Part shown: in pieces, positions 23,811-36,400 of the stretch
Position numbering within the stretch: position 1 is the first letter of the stretch
Layout of the letters: the number at the start of each line of letters is the position of its first letter
Assembly (NCBI RefSeq): GCF_027409185.1
Contig: NC_084467.1
Span: 82,468,501-82,532,500, forward strand
DNA: 64,000 bases
Direction of reading: 5' to 3'
DNA from: Cynocephalus volans
Lineage: Eukaryota > Chordata > Mammalia > Dermoptera > Cynocephalidae
The notes under the pieces: generated by a model
Told to the model about the DNA's origin: nothing
The model's database searches: none
Seen by the model: the letters and a program-made list of their open reading frames with translations, nothing else
Made by a program: the position numbers and the translations under genes

Positions 23811-23906
23811 CAAATTAAGATGATAAAGGTGGATGTAGGAAATTGGGAGAATACAGAAAATTATTCAGTGTGTATGATTCACTTATAAGCATTGCCCCTT
23901 TCAAGT

Positions 23907-23938
23907 AAAAAAAAAAAAAAAAAAAGAGAGAGAGAAAA
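23907..23938. repeat. A-rich / (GA)n tract
   Basis: An A run followed by a short AGAGAG run, possibly the tail of a decayed retroposon. Confidence 0.7.
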
Positions 23939-24799
23939 GAAAAAACTCCCAAACATTAACAATCTAAGGTCAAGAAACAAATAACATACCAAAATTAGTA
24001 ATTCTCATATCACGAGAAGACTGAACTAGTCTATCAACAGGTCTGCGGACCATATGCAAAAGAGTATTCTGTTTTTGTTTTACGTGGCCTTACAAGGTCT
24101 GTCCTGTTTTTTGCCCACCCTCTTCTTTACCCAAAGTGGATTTCGGGCAAATACAGTGTATCCAGTTTTAGGTAAATACAGTTTAAAAATACAGCACTAT
24201 TACTTAGGCCCAAAGGGAAACCTCCCCCCCCCCTTTTTTAAAACTAATTAAACCCTTAAACTAAAGGGTCAAATCTCTCTCTGGAATTTTAGGCATTAAT
24301 CAACAGATGAGAGACTTCTATTAAATACATACTATTCATGTTCAATCTGCATTATTACATTTAAAACATCACATTTAAATTAAGTTTGACCTGTACATGG
24401 TGCCCAATGAGCACATTTCTTGGTGTTCAAACCCTTGAACGTGGGCTTAGTGACTTATAATGAAAGGAATATGACAAAAATTATGTGTGTCACTTTGAAG
24501 ATTAGCCATAAAAAAGCCTAGCTTCCACCTCGCTTTCTATCATTCATTCTGTGGGAAGCTAGTTGCATGTTGTGAGCGGCCTATGGAGAGTACACGGTGG
24601 CAAGGAACTAATGGAGGCCTCTGGCCTGTAGCCTATGAGGAACTGAGTCCTTGCAAAAACCACATGAATGAGCTTGGAAGCAGACCAACCAACCCTCAAT
24701 CAAGCCTTCGGGTGAGACTGCAGTCCTGTCTGACATTTTGCAACCTTTTGAGTGACCCTGAGGCACCCAGATGCAGCGATAAATAGTAGTTACTATAAA

Positions 24800-25740
24800 T
24801 TTTGTCCTTTAATTTCGTGTAAAAGAAATAATGTACTCTTCTGTATCTAGCTCCTTTCACTCAGTATGCTTCTGAGATTCATCCATGTTACTGTGTATGC
24901 CAGTAGTTCATTCTTTTTTATTATTGAGTGGTATTCCATTGTATGACTATATCACAATTGATTTTACCCATTCAATGGTTGACAAACATTTAGGTTGTTT
25001 CCTATTTTCAGCTATTATGATTAAAGCTGCTATAAACATTAATGTATGTCTTTTCTTGGACATGTTTTTATTTCTCTTGAATAAATACCTAAGAGTGGAA
25101 TTGCTGGATCATATGGTAAGCGTACTTTTTTTAAATAAGAAATGCTATATTGTTTTCCATAATGGCTGCACCATTTTATATTCCCACCAGCAATAAATGA
25201 GAGTTCTGCTTGTTCCACATCCTCACCAATATTTGGTATTGTCGGTTTTTAAAATTTGCAGCTATTTTAGTGATATCTCATTATAGTTTTAACTTGCATT
25301 GCTTTGATTACTAAAGATGTTGAGCATCTTTTAACGTTCTTATTGGCTATTCATACTTCATCTTTGGAGAGAAGGCTGTTCTACTCTTTTGCCTATTTTT
25401 TTATTGGGTTACCTTATTAAGTTGTAAGTTCTTTACACATTCTGGATATAAAGCTTTTATCATATATCTGATTTGCAAGTGTTATTATTCTACCATTCTG
25501 CATTCACTTTCTTGATGGTGTTCTTTGAAGTGCAATTTAAAAAAAATTTGATTATGTCCAATTTATTTTTCATCAGAAATATATATTGCAAATATTTCTC
25601 TATGACTTCCATTTTCATTTTCTTGTCTTTCAAAGATTTAACTTTTGATTAAGTCCAGTTTATTGATGTTTTCTTTTATGACTAATGTGTTATTAGAACG
25701 CTTTACAGCCAGTTAAAATTTTCTTGCTTTGTTCTAATTC
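24800..25740 (-). mobile_element. L1 LINE remnant, ORF2 3' part and 3' UTR, reversed
   Basis: Reverse-complement L1 text is clear: 'gattcatccatgttactgtg', 'gtggtattccattgtatgac', 'gtggaattgctggatcatat', 'ttctggatataaagctttta'. Not coding. Confidence 0.8.
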
Positions 25741-25789
25741 CATACACATCAAAATAAATCAAAATTTTCAACTAAGAAAAAAAAGGCAA

Positions 25790-26110
25790 CCAAAGAGAGA
25801 AAGGACAGATTATTTATAAGGAAGGAAATCCAGATTTTTATCAGCAAGTGTACATATACTGGAAGCCATGGAATATTATCTTCAAGATGCTGAGGGAAAA
25901 TATTCGGGAACTTAGAATTCTATAATGTCAAATGATCATTTAAGATAGAGTGTAAAATAAAAACATTTTCAGACAAACAGAACCTAGAAAGTTTACTACC
26001 CCAAAGACCTTTGGTGAAGAATTACTAAGGACATACTTAAGCAAGAAAAAAGTGAACTTAAAAGGAACAGAATGCAAGAAACAATGGTGAGCAAAAGTAA
26101 CAGGGAAAAG
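25790..26110 (+). mobile_element. probable old L1 fragment
   Basis: A-rich coding-strand-like text ('gaatattatcttcaagatgc', 'aaacattttcagacaaacag') resembles an internal L1 region. Weak. Confidence 0.35.
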
Positions 26111-26559
26111 AGAGCTGAATCAAAATAAGTAATGCTTATTGTAAAACATTAACCTTCTTAAAATGGACGAGCAGACACACCAAAATCTGTTATGACATTT
26201 TATACATTTAGTCATTGCTGAGGAAACACCTTAAAGATTTTGTTTTGACTTCTCTGGTAGTAGAACTACATACAGCCATATCCCAATACAGAGGGGAGTT
26301 GGGCAAGTTTGGTCTCTTTTATAAAATGTGACTTTTTTCAACTTTACCTACTCTTGTCTCAATGAAGCCACTCCTTTTTATCTGATAAGAATAAGCTTTG
26401 AAGAAGGTGTTTTCATCAAGTTTATGAAATTTACATATAAACTGCTTCATTATTCAATAAAAGCATAATATTTACAAACCAGGCAAACAAGGGCCCCTGC
26501 CCGAAATGCTCACTATGCATTGACCTCTAACCCTACTTTAAAGCTAATTTCTTCAGGAA

Positions 26560-26810
26560 AGGCTTTCTTGTTCTTACCCTGCTACCCACCCCCACTTCCT
26601 TCCACATGCCCCCATTCCTTTTTTACCATTTCTGTCATTAACATATGCAGCCTTTTATTGCCCGTATTCATGTACAGATCTCCCTCTCTCCCTGATATGC
26701 TTCCTGAAGACAGGGGTTGTTTTTCATCTGTGTTCATCTGCAGCACCTTGCACAGTGCCTAGCACATTGTAGACATTCAATAAATTTCTGTTAAGTGAAT
26801 GAACGCATGA
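26560..26810 (+). mobile_element. L2 LINE 3' end remnant
   Basis: 'cagcaccttgcacagtgcct', 'agcacattgtagacattcaa' and 'taaatttctgttaagtgaat' form the L2 3' terminus. Confidence 0.75.
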
Positions 26811-27018
26811 ATAGCTATATGGCTTGAATATTTAAACATTATTCATAATTTATTTTCAAATCTTACTCAATTTGAGTTCAAATATTTCAAAACCAATATA
26901 ATGCTCCAGGATGCTTCCAACTATCAAAACAGTGCAATTTGAAAATATGCAACTCACACTTTAGTTAAATTCACGATATAAAGTTAAAAATGATTAAGTT
27001 AATGTTTTATATTTTGCT

Positions 27019-30000
27019 TTTATTTATAGTATGCCACTACAGACATATAAGAAAAAGTAGAATTATCTGATTAGAACATTTTCCCTTCCTAAGTGTATTT
27101 CTAATTCTGAAAACTATAAAAATATTAATGAAAATGTTATATATTTTTCAAAATTAAAACTAACATATTCCATTATCACCTTTACAGGAAAAAAACAAGA
27201 TACAAATTCTGTTACATTAGGAAGTTAATGATGAAAAAAATAGGTTCAGAATCATAAGTTGGTGCATATGAATATGAAAATACAAATGGTTTAAATTCTC
27301 ATTAAAACAGCTTCACACTTCTCTAAATGTACATTTGGCAGAAAGATGAACTGTCAGCCGATATACAATAAATGTATCAATTGCTTACATTCCCAAACAT
27401 TGAAAATACTGGGTGGAAAATGTAGAAAGAAACCTTACAGAAAGAGACATACTTAAATGAGCCTTAGACCTTTTATCACTGAGAATCAAGATCCTAATTT
27501 TAGTTACTACTTGGCTCTGATATGGAAAAGTCTGAACGAGTCATGCAAAACAGAATAACTTTTTATTTTCTATCTTACACATAGCTGTCCAAATGATCTT
27601 TTTCGAGAACTGAGAAATTATTAGCTATTGTGATTCAAGTTCTAGCACTGGCCATCCCTAAAGGGATCCTCTATTAATGTACTGGCATAATGTGGTCTTT
27701 GGAATTTACATCACGTGAATGTATTTCATAAGACACCTTGGTTCTTCTGGTGACTACAGTTTCTTGGATGGAAATTCAAGACAGACCCAGCACAGGACAA
27801 ATTCCAAGTTACAGTACATTGTTTTAAAGTAAGGCTCCATTGTATTCTGGAAGTATAATAACAAGCTACAGCTTCTTTTTTGTATTCACTGGAAAACAAC
27901 AATTAAATAAACTCTTTCTATCTTAGCACTGAATTCACATCTCCCCAGAAAACATATCTGTTATATACACTACTGATAAACTTAGCCTTCAGTTTTAACC
28001 AATTATTTGGTAGAATTACCACTCTTTATTTTATGGCTTCTTAAACATTAAATTCTTAAATATTTGAAAAGTATTCACTATATTCTGATAGTTCATGAAA
28101 AAAGATGTGAACATTAGCTTGGAAAATTATAAAGCCTTAAAGTGCACGTGTTACATTTGGTGGTTATGTCTCTTCAGACTTAATTTTGGTTAAGCAGCCC
28201 CCTTCACTGCCTCCCCTATGCCTTTGGTTTGTTCTTTAAACAGGGTCAGTTTTCTTATAGACATGCTATGTTCTGTATTTGCTTATTTGCTTCCTTGTGG
28301 TATTAAACTGTTTCTTTGTACCCCAAAATATACTTCTGAATTGGAAAAAAAATAATTAAAAAAAAAAGGCTATTCAATAACAAATTCAGGGAACAGAGGT
28401 GGAACCAAAAAACCCACTTAAAAATTCCACACATGACCCCCCCCTTCACAAAAATGAATCTATAGTCTTCTTTCTTTGTTAAGAATGGGCAGTGAGGAGA
28501 GATCACAAAAAAGCTTCAGAAGTTTAGATATATTAGCAACAGTAAGTTTTTCCCCCCATTTTCACAATAATCCTTCAAACAATCCATTTTTATAAGCCCA
28601 GGGTTTTAAAAATCAGTAAGTGTGATATTAAAGTTCTCTCTTAAAATATCTTGGTGGCCAGTTCACTGTATAGATTTAAAATAAAATCAGCATTTGTTTA
28701 AGGACTTATGGTATATGAGAAAATATACATTTCCAAACTTAAAAGTTAACTATATATATTTAATAACATTACATACAATTACTATAAAGGCTAGATGTCT
28801 TTAAGAAGCTCAAAGTCTAAACAAGGTAGCAGGTAAATCAGATGATTTCATATTATAATTTTTTTTCCACATTATAATTATAATCAAATTACACCATCAG
28901 TAAACCACAAAATACTACTGAGGAAAAGGGTCTACTGTATTTATTTTGAATCTGGACCATAGCTCTTTTCCCTAAATTGAGAAAACTTGAGCAAAATTAG
29001 TTTTACATAGACCCATGGTTTAAAAATATTGAGATACAAGAGATTTTTAAAGAATTTTTGAAACTATTTGGGTTACAGATACAAATTTATAGAATTAAGG
29101 AGAACTATAGTATGTGTCAAAGGTCACAGCTTATTTATTTGCAATTTTCTGGTCTTTAAACCAATGAGGGTTTATACTAAATGACTTATAGCCTCTCTTC
29201 TAGCTCTAAAACGATTATATTTTTCTGTTTCAAAATAGTTAAGACCATATCTTAAAGAAAGTTGTCTAAAAAGACAATGTTAGGCTGGCTGGTTATCTCA
29301 GTTGGTTGGAACACAGCCTTACAACCCCAAGGTGATGGGTTTGGATCCTCATACTGGCCAATAACAAAAAAACAAAAATAAAAACAAAAAAATAATAAAA
29401 AAATAATGTTGGCCCTGAATTAAAGATTTTTCTCACCCCTTTTCTGGCTTTTATTCCCTCCTAGTCAATTATTAATGGAGAAAAAATATCACATATCTTA
29501 CTGAATTGATTCTTAATCCCTGGCTCCATGCCCCCTCCTCTCCTCAGAGATCAGAGTGCCTAGCTCAAGGTAGGTGCTTAATACTTACTGAATGTTCTTG
29601 AATGAGTAGCAATATTCTAAGGATGGTTGAGAATTAAAAAGAATCTGGAGGTGATAGTAGTTGCTTTTATAAAACCCCCAAACAATAATTTCAAAGCTCT
29701 AGTCTCCTTTTCAGATTTACGTTGGTTTGTCTTTAAGGCTAAACTACAAGCAAGGACACATAAAAATTTTAAATTTCCATTCATGTACTGAAGAATGAAT
29801 TTTATTTATACTACCAGTAAATCCCAGCTACTCCAGTTACTCTGAGATATAATTATTTTATTAATGATAGGAAAAAAATCTTCTAGTATTTCAGTTTTAA
29901 CAACTGTAATTAAATTGCTTAGTTATACTATAGAGTAAGAAGCAATTAATGAATTTTTTTGGAAATAAAAAATATGTATATACATTACCCTGATGCCCAG

Positions 30001-30320
30001 GCCAAAATATATCTAACAACAAATTTTCTTGATTTCTATTAGTCATAAAAATAAAGGAAAAATATATTGCAAGTATTTTATAGACAATTTCAATTAGAAA
30101 ACAATAGTTTAATGAAAACAATACAGTGGTTCATGTGAGTGGATTGATATGGAGGCAAGAGAAGTATCCCAAACTTGACAGACAACATACTGTCAAATAT
30201 AACTAAAAAATATCTGCCCCAATGACACCATTTACAGGCATAACTGGATTTTTACACTTTTCAATTTTATCTTATATTCAAGGAAAATACAGGTCAGTAG
30301 GTTATGATCCTAAGTTGTAG
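27019..30320 (-). other. GCLM: probable GCLM 3' UTR (long form)
   Basis: Follows directly from the GCLM stop (30321-30323) on the minus strand. The stretch is AT-rich and nearly free of old LINEs, unlike the DNA on either side, which fits an exonic 3' UTR. One SINE (29284-29400) interrupts it. A candidate AATAAA lies at 27019-27024 on the minus strand. Mammalian GCLM is known to have short and long transcripts differing in their 3' UTR. The exact end is not proven here. Confidence 0.4.
29284..29400 (+). mobile_element. tRNA-Ile-like SINE in probable GCLM 3' UTR
   Basis: The head GGCTGGCTGGTTATCTCAGT with GTTGGTTGGA and a decayed B box (GGTTTGGATCC) parallels tRNA-Ile. It is followed by an A-rich tail. 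Short flanking repeats (AATGTT) are present on both sides. Confidence 0.8.
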
Positions 30321-30490
30321 TTAAGAACCCCTTCTTTTAGCCTGTAAAATGTAACCTTTCGATTTGATAATTCCTCTACTTTTCACAATGACCGAATACC
30401 GCAGTAGCCACAGTGGCACCCACTCGTGTGCTTGAATGTCAGGGATGCTTTCCTGAAGAGCTTCTTGGAAACTCGCTTCAGAAAGCAGCT
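30321..30490 (-). CDS. GCLM: GCLM coding exon 7 (C-terminus)
   Basis: 170 nt, residues 219-274 ([20 protein letters not shown] to LQAKRRGS) then TAA at 30321-30323. Acceptor TTTTAG. It lies 8.6 kb from exon 6; 5.7 kb of that gap is the inserted L1. Confidence 0.97.
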
Positions 30491-33400
30491 CTAAAACAAC
30501 AGAGCAAACAAAATCCCAAAGTGTTAAATTCAAAAACAAAAGCACTTTATTATGTAGGTAAGCTCATCAAAAGAAACATCTCAAAGCTGAATACAAAATA
30601 TGCTTATCTTTCATATGTGCTATGAATCTGAAGCAGAATATCAGAAACACTTACGCAGTTCTTTAAAAAGTATCTACACCTGTACCCCAGCCTACTTAAT
30701 GCCTAATTTCTAATGAGTGGAGGCTGGACATTTGTATTTTTAAAAGACTTCCAGGTAATTCTAATATACAGCCACGCAAAATACAGAAAAGCATAAATAA
30801 GAAAAAAAAAAAAAAAAAAAAAAAACAGTCACTCATAATCTGATTAACTGGAGATAACACACCATTTCCACTGTCACATACTTCCTTACAACTTTTTTTC
30901 TCTGTGTGTGTGTATATCTCAATATATATATCCATACCTTATACCTGTATACAGTCATGCGTTGCTTAATGACTGGGATATATGCAGAGAAACTGTGATT
31001 CTGTTGTTGTGCAAGCACGATAAAGTGTACTTACACAAACCTAGATGGTATAGCCTACCACACACCTAGGCTACATGGTATAATAGCTTATGACTCCTAG
31101 GCTATAAACCTGTACAGCATGCTACTGTACTGAATACCATAGGCAACTGTAACACAATAGTATTTGTGTATCTAAACAAAGAAAAAGTACAGTAGAAATA
31201 CAGTATTATAATCTTATGGGACCACTGTTGTATATGTAGTTCGTTGACAACCCAAACATGTGGTGCATGACAGACTATGTATCTACATATCTTACAAAAC
31301 TGGAAATCACACTGCAGTTACAACCTAATTTACTTACCTTTCCACTTATATTGTGAATATTCTCCCATGAATTAAATATTCTGTGAAAACATTTTTAATA
31401 CTTCCCCAAATACTATATTATATACATACCATAATCTGTACATTTCTTTATTATTGGCCAAAAACATTTAGGTTTTTCTTAACATTTTGCTAATAAGAAT
31501 AATACTATTATGAACATCCTTAAAAGGCATGCCTGGCTATGGAATGAAGGGCCAAAGTACAAGTACATTCTTAAGGCCTGATATATGGTATATTGCCAAC
31601 TGCTTTCCAGAAAGGCTGTACTTTACACTTCTACTAGCAGTTGATAATGTGAGGGTGCCAATCTTATCATATCCTCGTTAGTACCAGCAATCATTAAAAA
31701 ACCTTTGCCAATGGTTATCTTTTAATTTGTGTTTCTTTGATTAACTAATAATTGTCTCATTCCAAGTTTATATCCCTCTACTACCAACTGCCCTCCTCAG
31801 TACCTTTTCTCTGGCCACACTGGCCTCCTTACTGTATCTTGAAAACCTCAAGCATATTCACACATTGGGGCCTCTGAACCAGCTGCTTCTTGTTCCCTGA
31901 ACACTCTACTTCCAGATAGCCACATGGCTTGCTCCCTTCTTGCAGGTCTCTGATTAACATTACCTTAGCAGAGAAGCCTCCCTGACCACCTCATATAAAA
32001 CAGCTCCTAACCTGGACACTCTTACTACCTCAGCCAACTTTTTTCATAGCATATACTTCCATTTATCGTATATAATATTTATTTCGTCTGTCTTCTCCCA
32101 TTATAATATAAATCCCATAAGGGTTGGGATTTGTCTGACTTAATCCTTTATCTCTAGTACCCAGAACAATGCCTGGCACATACTAGGTGCTCAAATGTCT
32201 GTTGAATGACTCAATCAATATAGAAAGATTCCACTGGGATCAGAACCAACCATATAGACACCATGGAGATTTAAAACTTTCACAAGACATTTCTCACTTA
32301 AAACCAGAAATTTCTCATGAACACCAAAAATACTTACTATATACATAAAACATTTTTCTTTTTTGGTGGCTGGCTGGTACAGGGATCAAACCCTGGACCT
32401 TGATGTTATCAGCACCACACTATAACTAACTGAGCTAATAAAACATTTATCTTTGCAAGTTATGTTAAACATTCTCTTCCCAGCCTTTCTAGTTACCTTA
32501 TAAAATGTTGATAAAAAAATTATTCTACAGAAGGGAGACAAATCATTCTCACTAATCAAATGTTTCTGATTAAGGCGACTAAAGGAAGGATCATGGAATG
32601 CAGTGGAATGGGAGAAAGAGGAAGGGTACTAAACTAGGTTGAAGATCCAGGGCTTCCCAAAGAGTGGGGTTAGGGTCTTGGCATTAGAAAAGGCAGGGAT
32701 AATAGGAAGGAGGTAGGAAATGAGTGGGTGAGAACAAGAATCTTGATCAGTCTTGAGCAGGTTGCTCACCCGGTGGCGGCAGCGACGGCGGCAGCGGCAG
32801 CCCCTCCTCACCTGAACATCAGGACCCTCCAGACCCAGGCGCCCCAACATATTGAGCCGAGCTGGAGCAGATGGGCGGCGGCCGCACTTGGACCGGGGAC
32901 TCTGCGTGCTGCCCCCGATTCTCCCCTGAGTCTGCCTACTGTGTTCATCAGACTGCCCAGTGGAACAGAAGATACTCTGCTCATTTCATGTAATCTGTGG
33001 ACTGTGAAAACCCCTGCCACAATGAATAAACATCAAAGAAAAGATACCAGAAATACGAAAAATCAAGAAAGTACACCACCAAAAGATAATAAATCTCAAG
33101 CTCTAGATCCTATAGAACAAGAAGCCCTTGAAATGACTGACAAAGAATTTTGAGTGATAATTCTAAGGAAACTGAATGAGATACAAGAAAACTCAGCTAG
33201 ACATCATGATGAAACGAGGAAAAGTATACAGGACCTGAAAGAGGAAATGTACAAGGAAATCAATGTCCTGAAAAAAAATGAAGCAGAACTTGCTGAACTG
33301 AAGAAGTTATTCAAAAAAATAAAAAACACAACGGAGAGTTTAACCAGCAGGCTTGTCGAAGTTGAAGAGAGAACCTCTGAACTTGAAGATGGGCTGTTTG

Positions 33401-36400
33401 AAATAACACAAGCAGACAAAGAAAAAGAAAAAAGAATCAAAGGCATTGAAGAAAATCTGAGAGAGATATCAGACAACCTTAAGCGCTCAAATATCCGAGT
33501 CATGTGTATCCCAGAAGGGGAGGAAAAAGGAGATTGCGTTGAAAACATATTCAACAAAATAGTGGCCGAAAACTTCCCAGGTATAGGAAAAATCACAGAT
33601 CTTCAGGTCCAGGAAGCTCAACGATCTCCAAACGTATTCAACCCAAAAAGGCCTTCACCAAGACATGTCATAGTCAAATTGGCAAAACTCAAAGACAAAG
33701 AGAGAATCTTAAAAGCTGCAAGAGAGAAGCATCAAATCACCTATAAGGGAGCCCCAATCAGGCTAACATCAGACTTTTCATCACAAACCCTAAAAGCTAG
33801 AAAGGAATGGGATGATATTTTCAAAATACTAAAAGACAGAGATTTTCAGCCAAGAATACTCTACCCTGCAAGGCTATCCTTCCGAAATGAAGGGCAAATA
33901 GTATATTTCTCAGAGAAACAAAAACTGCGGGAGTTCACTACCACACGACCACCCTTACAAGAAATTCTCAAGGGAGTACTGGGTTTGATTCCTGAAAAAT
34001 AACTACCACTGCCATAAAAGCCCAAGAAAAATCTAAACCCACTAGTATAATAAAAATGGCATTCATGAAGAGAAAACAAACAAAGAAAAAGGCTATCTAC
34101 AATCTAAGGAACCAACAAACACAGAAAACAAACAGTAAATCAGAAAGCAAGGAAGAAAAGACACCTAAGACAACCAAACAACAATCAATAAAATGCTAGA
34201 AATAAATCAACACTTTTCAATAACAACTCTTAATGTAAAAGGCTTAAATTCCCCAATCAAAAGACACAGACTGGCTGACTGGATTAAAAAGGAGGACCCA
34301 ACTATATGCTGCCTTCAAGAGACCCACCTCACCCATAAAGGCTCAGATAGACTGAGTGAAAGGATGGAAAAAGATTTACCATGCAAACAGAAAAGAAAAA
34401 CGAGCTGGAGTAGCTATTCTTATATCTGACAAAGTAGACTTTAAACTAAAAACCATAAAAAGAGACAATGAGGGACACTGCATAATGATAAAAGGACTGA
34501 TCCATCAAGAAGACATAACAATCATAAATATGTACGCACCCAATGTTGGAGCAGCCAGATTTATAAAACAAACTCTATTAGACCTAAAGAAGGAAATAGA
34601 CACTAACACCATAATAGCAGGGGACCTGAACACCCCACTGTCAATATTAGACAGATCATCTAGGCAAAGAATCAGCAGAGAAACACAAGAGCTAAACAAG
34701 ACTCTAGACCAATTGGAATTGGCAGATATCTACAGAACATTCCATCCAACAACCTCAGAATATTCATTCTTCTCATCAGCACATGGATCATTCTCCAGGA
34801 TAGATCACATATTAGGTCACAAATCAAGTCTCAACAAATTCAAAAAAATTGGAATTATCCCATGTATCTTCTCAGACCATAATGGATTAAAACTGGAAAT
34901 TAATAGCAAACGAAACTCTGGAAACTATACAAACACATGGAAATTAAACAGCATTCTACTTAATGACATATGGGTCCAAGAAGAAATCAAGCAGGAAATC
35001 AAAAAATTTATTGAAACTAATGAAAATAATGATACATCATACCAAAACCTGTGGGATACTGCAAAAGCAGTACTAAGGGGGAAATTTATTGCACTAAACG
35101 CTCACCTCAGAAGAATGGAAAGATGGCAAGTGAACAACCTAACACTTCACCTTAAAGATCTAGAAAAACAAGAACAATCCAAACCTAAAGTTAGCAGACG
35201 GAAAGAAATCATTAAGATCAGAGCAGAACTTAATGAAATTGAAACCCAAAAAACAATACAAAAGATCAATGAATCAAAAAGTTGGTTTTTTGAAAAGATA
35301 AATAAAATTGACAAACCATTAGCATGGCTAACAAAAAAAAGAAGAGAGAAGATTCAAATAACAAAACTTAGAAATGAAAAAGGTGATATTACAACTGATT
35401 CATCTGAAATACAAGGAATCATTCGAGACTACTATAAACAACCATATGCCAACAAGTTTGAAAATCTGGAGGAAATGGATAAATTTCTGGACACACACAA
35501 GCTTCCAAGACTGAGCCAGGAAGATGTAGAAAATCTGAACAGACCAATAACAATAAAGGAGATTGAAGCTGTTATCAGAAGGCTCCCAACAAAGAAAAGC
35601 CCAGGACCAGATGGATTCACAGCAGAATTTTACCAAACATTCAAAGAGGAATTGACACCAATTCTTTACAAACTATTCCTAAAGATTGAAACAGACGCAA
35701 ATCTCCCAAACTCATTCTATGAAGCAAACATCATCCTGATACCAAAACCAGGTAAAGATATAACCAGAAAAGAAAACTACAGGCCGATATCCTTGATGAA
35801 TATAGATGCAAAAATCCTCAATAAAATACTAGCAAACAGAATACAGCAACACATACGTAAAATTATTCACCACGATCAAGTGGGATTCATCCCAGGGATG
35901 CAAGGTCGGTTCAACATACGCAAATCAATAAATGTGATACACCATATTAATAAAGTCAAACACAAGGACCATATGATCATCTCTATAGATGCCAAAAAAG
36001 CATTTGATAAAGTTCAGCACTCATTCGTGACAAAGACCCTCTATAAGTTAGGTATAGACGGAAAGTATCTCAACATAATTAAAGCCATATATGCCAAACC
36101 CACTGCCAATATCATCCTGAATGGGCAAAAGCTGAAAGCTTTTCCTTTAAGAACAGGAACTAGACAAGGATGCCCACTCTCACCACTCCTATTCAACATA
36201 GTGTTGGAAGTACTAGCCAGAGCAATCAGAGAAGAGAAGGAAATAAAGGGCATCCAGATTGGAAATGATGAAGTCAAACTGTCCCTGTTTGCAGATGACA
36301 TGATCCTATATATCGAACAGCCTAAAGCCTCTACAAAAAAACTCTTGGAATTGATAAATGATTTCAGCACAGTAGCAGGAAACAAAATCAACACACAAAA

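Noticed and set aside
32728-33153. Frame starting upstream of L1 ORF1
   Set aside because: The upstream part is L1 5' region. ORF1 starts at 33022 and the frame ends at its in-frame TGA.
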